NCBI GenBank assembly: GCA_002381045.1
Contig: DFWT01000267.1
Coordinates: forward strand, 4,674 to 12,566
Source of the DNA: Rhodoferax sp. UBA4127
GTDB taxonomy: Bacteria > Pseudomonadota > Gammaproteobacteria > Burkholderiales > Burkholderiaceae_C
Reading direction: 5' to 3'
Length of the DNA stretch: 7,893 bases
In this document: piece after piece, positions 1 to 6,852 of the stretch
Layout of the letters: the number at the start of each line of letters is the position of its first letter
Numbering within the stretch: the stretch's first letter is position 1
Notes under the pieces: model-generated
Told to the model about the DNA's origin: nothing
The model's database searches: none
What the model saw: the letters and a program-made list of their open reading frames with translations, nothing else
Program-made: the position numbers and the translations under genes

Positions 1-75
1 GATGCCGTCCATGCCGGGCATGCGCTTGTCGAGCCAGATCAGGTCCGGGCGCCAGTTGCGCCAGATCGTCAGCGC
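1..75 (-). other. Out-of-frame fragment of a second response-regulator receiver domain
   Basis: In the frame shifted by one base relative to pilR, the 25 codons from 75 to 1 read ALTIWRNWRPDLIWLDKRMP and then GMDGI. The segment PDLIWLDKRMPGMDG is the hallmark around the phospho-acceptor aspartate of CheY-like receivers. The frame is closed by a TAA at 78-76 and has no usual start codon, so about 40 N-terminal residues of a normal receiver are absent. It therefore cannot be an intact gene. It could be the remnant of a gene joined to pilR by deletion or recombination, or an artefact at the end of an assembled sequence. The receiver motif itself is seen directly; its origin is inference. Confidence 0.55.
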
Positions 76-1147
76 TTAATTGAGGCGTAGGCGCGCCGGA
101 CTCGTCGGCGATGCGTTCAAGAAGGGCTTGGCATAGATCAGGCAGGTCTTCGGTACGCTCTCGCAGCGGGGCAATCCATACATCGATCACATTCAGGCGG
201 TAAAACAAATCCTGTCGAAACTCACCCGCTGCCACCAGCGCAACCAAGTCCTTGTGGGTGGCGCTGACAATGCGAACGTCCACCGAGTCTTCCTGCGTGG
301 CTCCCAGCGGTCGCACCTTGCGTTCCTGAATGACCCGCAACAACTTGGATTGCATCGGCAGGGGCAGGTCGCCGATTTCATCCAAAAACAAAGTACCACC
401 ACTGGCGGCTTGAAAAAAGCCTTCACGGTCACTGGAGGCGCCGGTATAGGCCCCCTTTTTGGCACCAAAAAATTCAGCTTCCAGCAGTGTCTCTGGAATG
501 GCGCTGCAGTTGACGGCGACCCATGGTCCCTTGGCGCGGTGGCTGTTGGCATGAATCGCGTAGGCCACCAGTTCTTTGCCCGTTCCGGAGTCGCCTGTGA
601 CCAGCACTGGCGCCATGCTGGTGGCCACCTTCAGAATGCGCTGCTTGACCTGGCGCATGCAGTCTGAACGACCCACCAGACGATCTAATGCCTGCTTGCC
701 TATGGCACCGGTGGCAACTGGGCGATCGTTACCGCGCGTTAAGGGCGTGCTGTTTTCTGGATGTGCGACCTGACTGCGGGCTGCTGAAGCGATTACTTGG
801 CGGAACTGTTTGAGGTCAACTGGCTTGGTCAGGTAGTCAAAGGCCCCACCCTTGAGGGCTTCCACCGCGTTTTCGGCCGAACCATAGGCGGTGATGACCA
901 CACAGCGCTCCGGCCGCTGCAGTGTTTTCAGTTCGGTGATAAGTGCCAGTCCCAAACCATCGGGCAAGCGCATGTCGGTGATCAGTACGTCAAACGTCTG
1001 TTCTGCAAGCATGCTGCGAGCTTGTGTCAGGTCACCCGCAGTGTCCACCTGATAACCCTCGCGCAGCAGTGTCAGTTGGTAGAGTGTTCGCAAATCTGGC
1101 TCATCGTCGACCACCAGAATGCGTAAAAGAGCGGTGGGATTGTTCAT
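1..1147 (-). CDS. pilR: PilR-type sigma-54-dependent response regulator, C-terminus missing
   Basis: A NtrC-class activator that, once phosphorylated by its partner kinase, remodels sigma-54 RNA polymerase; PilR classically activates the type IV pilin gene. The receiver domain spans about residues 8-120, with acidic pair D14-D15, phospho-acceptor D58 (ITDMRLPDG), T86 and K108. A linker follows, then the AAA+ domain from about residue 153: Walker A GDSGTGKE (185-192), the sigma-54 loop as GAYTGA (232-237; a Tyr variant of GAFTGA) and Walker B GTLFLDEIGD (251-260). The start at 1147 overlaps the pilS stop (ATGA) and gives a standard receiver N-terminus. Family resemblance ends at about residue 365 (LSADDLAQL, near base 53). 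The expected WPGNVREL-type segment and the helix-turn-helix do not follow. The frame stays open to the left edge but encodes unrelated residues there. The usual length is about 450 residues. The assignment as PilR rather than another sigma-54 activator rests mainly on the adjacent PilS-like kinase. Confidence 0.82.
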   Translation of the reverse strand, partial: MNNPTALLRILVVDDEPDLRTLYQLTLLREGYQVDTAGDLTQARSMLAEQTFDVLITDMRLPDGLGLALITELKTLQRPERCVVITAYGSAENAVEALKGGAFDYLTKPVDLKQFRQVIASAARSQVAHPENSTPLTRGNDRPVATGAIGKQALDRLVGRSDCMRQVKQRILKVATSMAPVLVTGDSGTGKELVAYAIHANSHRAKGPWVAVNCSAIPETLLEAEFFGAKKGAYTGASSDREGFFQAASGGTLFLDEIGDLPLPMQSKLLRVIQERKVRPLGATQEDSVDVRIVSATHKDLVALVAAGEFRQDLFYRLNVIDVWIAPLRERTEDLPDLCQALLERIADESGAPTPQLSADDLAQLAPGPDLARQAHARHGRH

Positions 1148-2883
1148 GGCGTGGAAAGTGGCATTGCATCAATGGCTGCAGCAGGCGAGCGGACGCGAAA
1201 ACTCACGCTGAACTCATTGCCGGAGCGCACTTGACCCTCAACAATGCGCGTGTTGCGGTCATAACTCAGGCCAGCGCCTTGGTTTTCGCACAGTTCGCGA
1301 CAGATAAACAACCCCAGGCCGCTGGAACGGCTGTCGCTGGAAAAAAAGGGCTCGAACAGATGCTGCTCCACAGAAGGTTCCAGTGGTTCACCGTCACTCC
1401 AGATGCGCAGGTTCACCACGCTTCTGCGTCCACGGATGTCCAGTTGGTCGTTGCTAACCTGTATCGCCTGCGGGCGGCGGCTGGCAAAACGCAAGGCGTT
1501 GTCCAGAAGGTTGATGGTGATGCGGCGCAAATGCTCCGGGTCAAACGAGATGGCGGGCATGTTGCGAGACAACTGCACGGACAAAGTCTCTGCGGCGTGG
1601 GTCTGCTGCTGCCAGTCGCGGCACACTCGCCTCACGACCTCGCCCACGTCGATCAGGTCAGCGGCCAGGGGCGGGTCGCCAGGCGAGGTGTGTGTCAGGT
1701 GCAGGATGTCATGGACGATTTTTTCCAGACGCTGGGCGTTTTGCTGCACCATCTGGGTCATGCGCAACTGGCTTGGATCGTGCAGGTCTTCAGCCAACAA
1801 GGCATTGGCTTGCAAGATGGCCGACAGCGGGTTACGAATCTCATGCGCAACTGCTGCAGACATGCGACCCATGCTGGCCAATTTTTCAGTACGCAAGCGC
1901 GCTTGCAGTTCGCGCTGGTCCTGCAGGAATACCACACACAGGGTACCGGACTGACCCGGCAACGGTGGTGTGATCTGGGTGCGCACCCACAAGTGGCGCG
2001 GACCACGGCCCTCATGACGTACCGTCAGGTCACATTGCTGGGGAGTTTCACTGGTCTGGCTCAAACGCACCACCTGCCCCAGCTCTTGCAGCACTTGTTG
2101 GTCGGCAAGCTGCCAGTGCTCATCGGCAGGCAGTGGTGTCAAGCCCAAAAGCGTGCGTGCCGCCGGGTTGGCCGAACGCACATGCAACTGGTCGTCAACC
2201 ACCAAGATACCTTCGCTCAGCGCGGCCACTACCAGTTCGTTGACTTGGCGTTGCGCTGTAGCGGCCAACTGGCTGCGTTGCGCCCGTAGCTCCACTGTAG
2301 CTAGGCGGGTTGCCAATTGACTTGCTATAAAAGATATTGCAAAACAACCAGACCCTGTAAGGGCTGCCTGTACAAAAAGTGATGTACTTTCCCAGGGGGT
2401 CTGGAGTGTCGCCCAACCGGCGTAGACAAACAGCAGCAGGGTGACGCCAGCTGCCGTGCCCATGGCCATGATCAGCGAACCCAGTACGGAGGCCATCAGC
2501 ACCGGCAAAGCAAACAGGGGGGCGTAATTGATGCTGCTGCTCTGCACCGCCTGCAGTGCCGTGAATGCCAGCAGGTCAATGCCCACAGTACGCAGCCAAT
2601 GGGTGTCAAAGGTTTGGCCCATCTGCTGCGGCCGAGATAGCAGGCGCACTGCAAGAGCGGCGCCGAAATAGCTCACCGCAATGAACAAGGCTGTGCTGTC
2701 ATGGGCGTTCGTTAAGGCAAATATGCCACCTTGCAGCAGGACAAGCACCAGCCCCAAGGTGGCCCGCGCCGTCATAAAGGCGCGCCACAAGCGCTCAAAA
2801 TCAAGGGGGCGCTGACTTTGGTCTGTCCCGGGCTCCAGCAGCGTGGCGCTGTACCAGCTGATCGCCGCGGGGTTGGTGCTCAT
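1144..2883 (-). CDS. pilS: PilS-type membrane sensor histidine kinase
   Basis: An inner-membrane histidine kinase expected to autophosphorylate and pass the phosphate to the PilR-type regulator encoded directly downstream. At 579 residues it is slightly longer than the classical PilS (about 530). The N-terminal third (about 38-192) carries around six hydrophobic membrane segments with very short loops, as in PilS. A PAS-like domain follows at about 212-322 (NELVVAALSEGILVVDD onward). The kinase core has the H-box AVAHEIRNPLSAI with phospho-acceptor His347, N-box INLLDNALRFA (Asn462), a degenerate G1 box WSDGEP (496-501), the F-box FEPFF (510-514) and G2 box SSGLGLFI (520-527). The ATG directly abuts the TAA of the upstream small gene, and its TGA overlaps the pilR ATG, so translational coupling is likely. 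The two-component assignment is firm. The pilus role is inferred from architecture and pairing, since no pilin gene is in the window. Confidence 0.85.
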   Translation of the reverse strand: MSTNPAAISWYSATLLEPGTDQSQRPLDFERLWRAFMTARATLGLVLVLLQGGIFALTNAHDSTALFIAVSYFGAALAVRLLSRPQQMGQTFDTHWLRTVGIDLLAFTALQAVQSSSINYAPLFALPVLMASVLGSLIMAMGTAAGVTLLLFVYAGWATLQTPWESTSLFVQAALTGSGCFAISFIASQLATRLATVELRAQRSQLAATAQRQVNELVVAALSEGILVVDDQLHVRSANPAARTLLGLTPLPADEHWQLADQQVLQELGQVVRLSQTSETPQQCDLTVRHEGRGPRHLWVRTQITPPLPGQSGTLCVVFLQDQRELQARLRTEKLASMGRMSAAVAHEIRNPLSAILQANALLAEDLHDPSQLRMTQMVQQNAQRLEKIVHDILHLTHTSPGDPPLAADLIDVGEVVRRVCRDWQQQTHAAETLSVQLSRNMPAISFDPEHLRRITINLLDNALRFASRRPQAIQVSNDQLDIRGRRSVVNLRIWSDGEPLEPSVEQHLFEPFFSSDSRSSGLGLFICRELCENQGAGLSYDRNTRIVEGQVRSGNEFSVSFRVRSPAAAIDAMPLSTP

Positions 2884-3105
2884 TTAGCTTTCCGCGCGCT
2901 GCAGATGTTCTTGGCAGCAATACTGCCCGTGCTTGCCTGGTAGGGCTTCAACCCCCGCGATATGCAGCCCGCAATGCGCGCAACGCACCATGTCCATGGT
3001 CTTGGGCGGAGGCGGCGGCGCGGCCGGTCGGTTTAAGCCCGCCTGACGATTGCGCCAAAGCCAAACGCCCGCAAAGATCACAGCGAGGACCAAAAAAGCT
3101 TTCAT
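2884..3105 (-). CDS. PP0621-like small membrane-anchored Cys-motif protein
   Basis: A 73-residue protein of unknown function. It has one N-terminal hydrophobic helix (about residues 2-18, MKAFLVLAVIFAGVWLW), a basic stretch, a proline run (PPPPP at about 30-34), and a small soluble tail with CxxC (C42, C45) and a CC pair (C63, C64) followed by H67. The cysteine/histidine spacing suggests a small metal-binding, probably zinc, knuckle, but this is inference. It resembles the family named PP0621 in pseudomonads, which commonly lies beside the PilS/PilR pair. The start at 3105 gives an ATGA overlap with the stop of the upstream CcsA-like gene and begins right at the membrane helix. A longer upstream in-frame extension would run through the conserved C-terminus of that gene and is not credible. 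The stop touches the pilS start, so it belongs to the same transcript. No cleavable signal peptide is evident; the tail could face either side of the membrane. Confidence 0.8.
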   Translation of the reverse strand: MKAFLVLAVIFAGVWLWRNRQAGLNRPAAPPPPPKTMDMVRCAHCGLHIAGVEALPGKHGQYCCQEHLQRAES

Positions 3106-3905
3106 AACGCTCGCCCCAGAACCACCTCCATGACGAAGCGCGAGCCGACATAGGCCAACAACAGCAACCCGGTACCCATGTACAGCACCCGAATCGCCTG
3201 CCTGCCACGCCAGCCAAATCGAAAGCGTCCCACCATCAGCGTTGCAAAAGTTGCCCATGACAACAGCGAAAAAATAGTCTTGTGGTCCCACTTGATGGCG
3301 TGGCCACTGCCGTACAACTGGTTTCCAAAAAAGAAACCCGCAATCAATGTGGCTGACAGCAAGACAAAACCCACGCTGACAAAGCGATAGGTCAGTCGCT
3401 CCATGGTCAGCAATGGCAGTCCATGGGGACCATTGGCCGCCGTGCGCATGCGTGCTTCAGCGCGTGTGGTTAACCAGGCATGCACCACCGCCACTGCAAA
3501 CAGGCCATAGGAGGCAATACCCAGAGCCCAATGCAGCGGCAGCCAGGCTGATGCACTTTCATTTAACGGGTTTCCTGGAAACAGCAATGCCAGCAATACT
3601 GCGACTGCACCGATACCGGGTAGCAGCCAGGGCATGCGCATCTGCGGGTAAAAATAAACCTCGATGGCATACACCAGTCCGACCAGCCAGGCCGTGACAG
3701 ATAAAGCGGGCGCGAACCCAAAGCGGGGCTCACCGCCCCACAAACCCCAGCCCAGCAAGATGCCATGAAATACCCAAGCCAGCCAGACCAGAACTTGCGC
3801 CAACTTCTTATCAGGGCGGCTAGCGCCTGCCGCCGACGCAGCATAGGCCGCAGAGACGCCCAGCGACAAGCCGAGAGCAAGCGGGGAAGCACTGGTTAAA
3901 ATCAT
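3102..3905 (-). CDS. ypjD: CcsA/HemX-like cytochrome c assembly family membrane protein (YpjD-type)
   Basis: A polytopic inner-membrane protein of 267 residues with about eight hydrophobic segments (roughly 5-25, 37-57, 66-86, 92-110, 122-146, 174-196, 208-226, 238-262). The diagnostic element is WDHKTIFSLLSWATF (206-220), close to the conserved WDxKxxxSLxxW region of CcsA/CcmC-type proteins. Several histidines lie in or near membrane segments (H47, H125, H142, H202, H208) and could bind haem, as in CcsA. The tryptophan-rich WWD motif of true haem-handling proteins is not evident, so a role in cytochrome c maturation is uncertain. The YpjD branch next to ffh has no settled function. It is the first gene of the minus-strand operon, divergent from ffh, an arrangement common in proteobacteria. 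The ATG at 3905 has no clear Shine-Dalgarno sequence in front of it, but the protein begins as expected for the family. Confidence 0.85.
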   Translation of the reverse strand: MILTSASPLALGLSLGVSAAYAASAAGASRPDKKLAQVLVWLAWVFHGILLGWGLWGGEPRFGFAPALSVTAWLVGLVYAIEVYFYPQMRMPWLLPGIGAVAVLLALLFPGNPLNESASAWLPLHWALGIASYGLFAVAVVHAWLTTRAEARMRTAANGPHGLPLLTMERLTYRFVSVGFVLLSATLIAGFFFGNQLYGSGHAIKWDHKTIFSLLSWATFATLMVGRFRFGWRGRQAIRVLYMGTGLLLLAYVGSRFVMEVVLGRAL

Positions 3906-3982
3906 GTGTGCAGTTTAGCGTTTTGTCCCTCGCCATTTCATACGTGGCGTCAACCTTGGCCTCACCCGCCAGAACACCCCTT
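3906..3982. promoter_or_regulatory. Divergent intergenic region between the ypjD-pil operon and ffh
   Basis: These 77 bases must hold the promoter of ffh and probably that of the minus-strand operon. I see no strong sigma-70 pair on either strand. TTGACG on the minus strand (around 3947-3952) is a good -35 hexamer but has no matching -10 at 16-18 bases. A small inverted repeat, CGCCA (3931-3935) and TGGCG (3945-3949) separated by nine bases, could be an operator or chance. The ffh ATG lacks an obvious Shine-Dalgarno sequence. Confidence 0.35.
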
Positions 3983-5359
3983 ATGGCATCCGCACTCACC
4001 GACAAACTCAGCCGCCTGGTCAAAGAAATTCGCGGGCAGGCGCGCATCACCGAAGCCAACGTGGCAGACATGCTGCGCGAAGTCCGAATGGCCCTGCTGG
4101 AGGCTGACGTGGCGCTGCCGGTGGTGCGTGACTTCATTGCCCGTGTCAAGGAAAAAGCGCTGGGCCAGGACGTGCTGGGTTCCCTGACCCCGGGCCAGGC
4201 GCTGGTCAGCATCGTGAACAAGGAATTGGCCTTGACCATGGGCGATGGCGTGGCTGACATCAACTTGGCAGCGCAGCCCCCGGCGGTGATTCTGATGGCC
4301 GGCCTGCAGGGTGCCGGCAAAACCACCACCACGGCCAAGCTGGCCAAGCATTTGATGGAGAAGCGTGGCAAGAAGGTGCTGACCGTCTCGGGTGACGTGT
4401 ACCGCCCGGCGGCGATTGAGCAGCTCAAAACGGTTACCAAGCAGGTGGGTGCCGAATGGTTCCCCAGCACGCCTGACCAAAAGCCGGTGGATATTGCGCT
4501 GGCCGCGCTGGACTTTGCCAAGAAGCACTTCTTTGATGTACTGCTGGTGGACACCGCCGGTCGTTTAGCCATTGACGAGGCGCTGATGCGCGAAATCAAG
4601 GACCTCCACGCCGCCATTCATCCTGTGGAGACGCTTTTTGTGGTGGATGCCATGCAGGGGCAGGACGCCATCAACACGGCCAAGGCGTTCAAGGAAGCCC
4701 TGCCACTGACCGGCATCATCCTGACCAAACTCGACGGTGACTCGCGTGGTGGCGCGGCCCTGTCGGTGCGCCAGATCACCGGCGCGCCGATCAAGTTTGC
4801 TGGCACCAGCGAAAAGCTCGATGGTCTGGAAGTGTTTGATGCCGAGCGCCATGCCGGTCGCGTGCTGGGCATGGGTGACATCCTGGCCTTGGTCGAGCAA
4901 GTCACCGCCGGGGTGGACATGGCCAGTGCACAAAAGCTGGCGGCCAAGGTCAAAAGCGGTGCCACTTTTGATTTGAACGATTTTTTAGGCCAGATCCAGC
5001 AGATGAAACAAATGGGCGGTTTGAGCAGCCTGATGGACAAATTGCCCAGTGCGCTGGCCGCCAAAGCGGGTCAGGTCGACATGGGTCGGGTCGAAAAAGA
5101 CGTCAAGCGCAAAGAGGGCATTATTCAAAGCATGACACCCCTGGAACGCAGCAAGCCCGAGTTGATCAAAGCTACTCGTAAGCGCCGCATTGCTGCAGGT
5201 GCTGGGGTTCAGGTGCAGGAAGTCAACCGCATGCTCAAGGAGTTTGAGCAGATGCAAGACATGATGAAAAAGATGAAGGGCGGCGGCATGATGAAAATGA
5301 TGAAGCGCCTGGGGGGCATGAAAGGCATGGGTGGCGGCATGCCCAAAATGCCATTCTGA
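3983..5359 (+). CDS. ffh: Signal recognition particle protein Ffh (SRP54 homologue)
   Basis: The GTPase of the bacterial signal recognition particle. With 4.5S RNA it binds signal sequences of nascent membrane proteins and delivers ribosomes to FtsY. The protein is complete at 458 residues, typical for the family. The N domain spans about 1-85. The G domain (about 100-295) carries G1 GLQGAGKTTT (107-116), DTAGR (190-194), TKLDGD (248-253) and GTSEKLD (274-280). The M domain follows from about 328, with the RNA-binding stretch RRIAAGAGVQVQEVN (401-415) and a methionine/glycine-rich tail ending GGMPKMPF. The RNA-binding motif has GAG where Escherichia coli Ffh has GSG; this may be normal for betaproteobacteria. 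The ATG at 3983 is chosen because it yields the standard start ASALTDKLSRLVKEIRGQAR. An in-frame GTG at 3908 would add 25 unrelated residues across the divergent promoter region. Confidence 0.98.
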   Translation: MASALTDKLSRLVKEIRGQARITEANVADMLREVRMALLEADVALPVVRDFIARVKEKALGQDVLGSLTPGQALVSIVNKELALTMGDGVADINLAAQPPAVILMAGLQGAGKTTTTAKLAKHLMEKRGKKVLTVSGDVYRPAAIEQLKTVTKQVGAEWFPSTPDQKPVDIALAALDFAKKHFFDVLLVDTAGRLAIDEALMREIKDLHAAIHPVETLFVVDAMQGQDAINTAKAFKEALPLTGIILTKLDGDSRGGAALSVRQITGAPIKFAGTSEKLDGLEVFDAERHAGRVLGMGDILALVEQVTAGVDMASAQKLAAKVKSGATFDLNDFLGQIQQMKQMGGLSSLMDKLPSALAAKAGQVDMGRVEKDVKRKEGIIQSMTPLERSKPELIKATRKRRIAAGAGVQVQEVNRMLKEFEQMQDMMKKMKGGGMMKMMKRLGGMKGMGGGMPKMPF

Positions 5360-5372
5360 AAAGCCTGGGTTC

Positions 5373-6800
5373 TTAACCTGAACCGCTTAGCACGCAGGTC
5401 TGGGACGGATTGGCCGGGCACGGGCCAATCCAGCGCAATTGCACAGCATCCATAGGCGCCAACGGCGCATTCAGGGTCTGAGCCTGGGCACGCGCGAGGC
5501 TGAAGCTGGCCAGCCGGACCCATGTGGCCGATGCCCCGGTGCGGTACTCCAGCGCGTAGCTGGCGTTGGCTCGCATGGCCCGGGTGCTGATCAGATACTG
5601 GTTGCCAAATACCGCGAACTGCGGGCTGTCTCTGAACGGTTTGGCCAGCGGCTCGCCCACAAAGAGGCCTTGGCCCGGCCACTGCACTGACTTCCAGTAG
5701 GCCTCCATCAAGGTGGCGCCACGGTAGTAATGGTCAATCAGCACCGAGGCCTTGGAAAACTTCTGGGTGTAGTTGAAAGGCTCTTCTACGGTGCCGTAGC
5801 TTCCTGTGGCTCCGGCGTTCAGCCATTCAGTGACTGGCATCTGGCCATTGCCATTGGGCAAGTAGCCTCCAAAGGAGGTCAGGTGGTCAGCCGCAGCGCC
5901 CGGCGCAAACGTGAGGGTCGTCAGGCTGGGCACTGAAACCAGTCCAGTAAAGTAAAACAACACCTGTGCCTTGCCGCTGATGACGTTGCTGGCGGAATTG
6001 GTCGAGTTGTCGATGTAGTTCAGTGCCAAGCCGCTGGGGGTGGACCACAGCGCGGGTAATCCGACATAGTTGCCATAACGCACGCTGCGCGCTGCATCGT
6101 TGGTGCGCAGCAGGTAGCCGTCGCCCGTGGGGTAGGTGGCATCGGATGCGACGCCCAGATCAATCAACGCTTGCGCTGAAGCCAAGCTGCTGGCGCCAAG
6201 CAACATGGATGGACGCATCCCATGGTTCGTCCAGGGGCGGCTGCTTTCCGAATCAAAGTAGGCTGACGGCGCCGTGACGGCACCTGCACCGCAGTATTTG
6301 GCGTCGTACCCGAAAGCCATGGCACTCGTGATGCTCATACTGCAACTGCCGATCACCCGCGACGGCGCGCTCCAGGTGAGTAGGGTGGCCTGAATGTTGA
6401 CAGGCAGTTTGGCGTCGATGTCTGCCTTCAGCAGTGCGAAGTCAGCGGCAGAGATTGCGTCCGGCGTGGTTCGCGTGGGCAAAGTCACCCGGATGATGTT
6501 GGCTGCAGGCACGCCACGGGCGGCTTGGTAATAGCTGGCGACGGCTTCAGACACGGGGTCGTTTTGATCGACGATCACAGCCAGTTCGTTGGCGCTCAGT
6601 CCCTGCTTGGGCAGGGTTAATGTCAGCGGGCTGAGGCTCAGTGAAGTCGGTGCGGCATTGGCCGAATTGCCGGCGGCATTGCTGTCGGTTGAGCCACCAC
6701 CGCCGCAGACCACCAAAAAAATGACAGGCAAAAAGGTACGCAGGGAGCCACGGGTCTGATGCTTGTATAGATGCACGTTGTCTGTGGCGGTCTGAAACAT
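5373..6800 (-). CDS. TIGR03790 family exported protein, putative lipoprotein
   Basis: A 475-residue exported protein of unknown biochemical function. Recognisable TIGR03790-type elements are AVIVDQNDPVSEAVASYYQA (74-93) followed by RGVPAANII, then LLTWSAPSRVIGSCSMSITS (140-159) with C153 and C170, the block SSRPWTNHGMRPSMLLGA, and YRGATLMEAYWKSVQWPGQG (359-378) followed by LFVGEPLAKPF. From memory of the family description, these proteins occur mostly in species carrying exosortase/PEP-CTERM protein sorting; no PEP-CTERM tail is present here. The N-terminus has a basic n-region, a short hydrophobic core and C32 followed by four glycines, which suggests a lipoprotein. However, the residue before C32 is Val (LVVC), unlike the usual Ala/Gly/Ser, so lipidation is uncertain. 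The C-terminal part (about 395-460) resembles a beta-rich add-on. The start is weakly supported by AGAG just upstream. The gene lies 52 bases after miaB, possibly on the same transcript, and converges on ffh. Confidence 0.8.
   Translation of the reverse strand: MFQTATDNVHLYKHQTRGSLRTFLPVIFLVVCGGGGSTDSNAAGNSANAAPTSLSLSPLTLTLPKQGLSANELAVIVDQNDPVSEAVASYYQAARGVPAANIIRVTLPTRTTPDAISAADFALLKADIDAKLPVNIQATLLTWSAPSRVIGSCSMSITSAMAFGYDAKYCGAGAVTAPSAYFDSESSRPWTNHGMRPSMLLGASSLASAQALIDLGVASDATYPTGDGYLLRTNDAARSVRYGNYVGLPALWSTPSGLALNYIDNSTNSASNVISGKAQVLFYFTGLVSVPSLTTLTFAPGAAADHLTSFGGYLPNGNGQMPVTEWLNAGATGSYGTVEEPFNYTQKFSKASVLIDHYYRGATLMEAYWKSVQWPGQGLFVGEPLAKPFRDSPQFAVFGNQYLISTRAMRANASYALEYRTGASATWVRLASFSLARAQAQTLNAPLAPMDAVQLRWIGPCPANPSQTCVLSGSG
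5407..5431. repeat. Perfect 9-bp inverted repeat (hairpin) near the 3' end of ffh
   Basis: The arms GGATTGGCC (5407-5415) and GGCCAATCC (5423-5431) are exact reverse complements around a 7-base loop. The hairpin starts 48 bases beyond the ffh stop, inside the last codons of the convergent gene (RWIGPCPANPSQT). No T-run follows the stem on either strand, so it is not a canonical intrinsic terminator. It may still help end or protect the ffh transcript, or be a by-product of coding. Confidence 0.4.
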
Positions 6801-6852
6801 TGCTCTGGGTCACTGGTGGGCTGTCATAGTTTTGATGGGCAGCGCCTCGCCT
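6801..6852 (-). promoter_or_regulatory. Short gap between miaB and the TIGR03790 gene
   Basis: Fifty-two bases separate the miaB TGA from the next ATG. I see no hairpin followed by a T-run, so no intrinsic terminator isolates the two genes. A TATGAC at about 6829-6834 (minus strand) could act as a -10 but lacks a matching -35. Read-through from miaB is therefore plausible, and a weak separate promoter cannot be excluded. Confidence 0.25.

Noticed and set aside
1024..2289. Long plus-strand open frame (421 codons) opposite pilS
   Set aside because: It is antisense to a kinase whose H, N, F and G2 boxes are all in place. Its product is Gln/His/Arg-rich with no recognisable domain, as expected from the complement of a GC-rich gene.
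2317..2345. AT-rich patch in pilS resembling a small dispersed repeat or promoter (TGCTATAAAAGATATTGC)
   Set aside because: It is in frame within the last membrane segment of PilS (AISFIASQ), no second copy is visible in the window, and the reading frame is undisturbed.
3908..3982. GTG-initiated N-terminal extension of ffh
   Set aside because: It would add 25 residues not typical of Ffh and cover the whole divergent promoter region. The ATG at 3983 gives the standard N-terminus.
3820..4617. Long minus-strand open frame (265 codons) across the start of ffh
   Set aside because: It is the complement of the conserved Ffh N and G domains and also overlaps ypjD. The Ser/Arg-rich product looks like shadow translation.
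5871..5890. Strong Shine-Dalgarno-like AAAGGAGGTC on the plus strand followed by a GTG
   Set aside because: It is the complement of in-frame codons for TSFGG in the minus-strand gene, and the frame it would start ends after a few codons.
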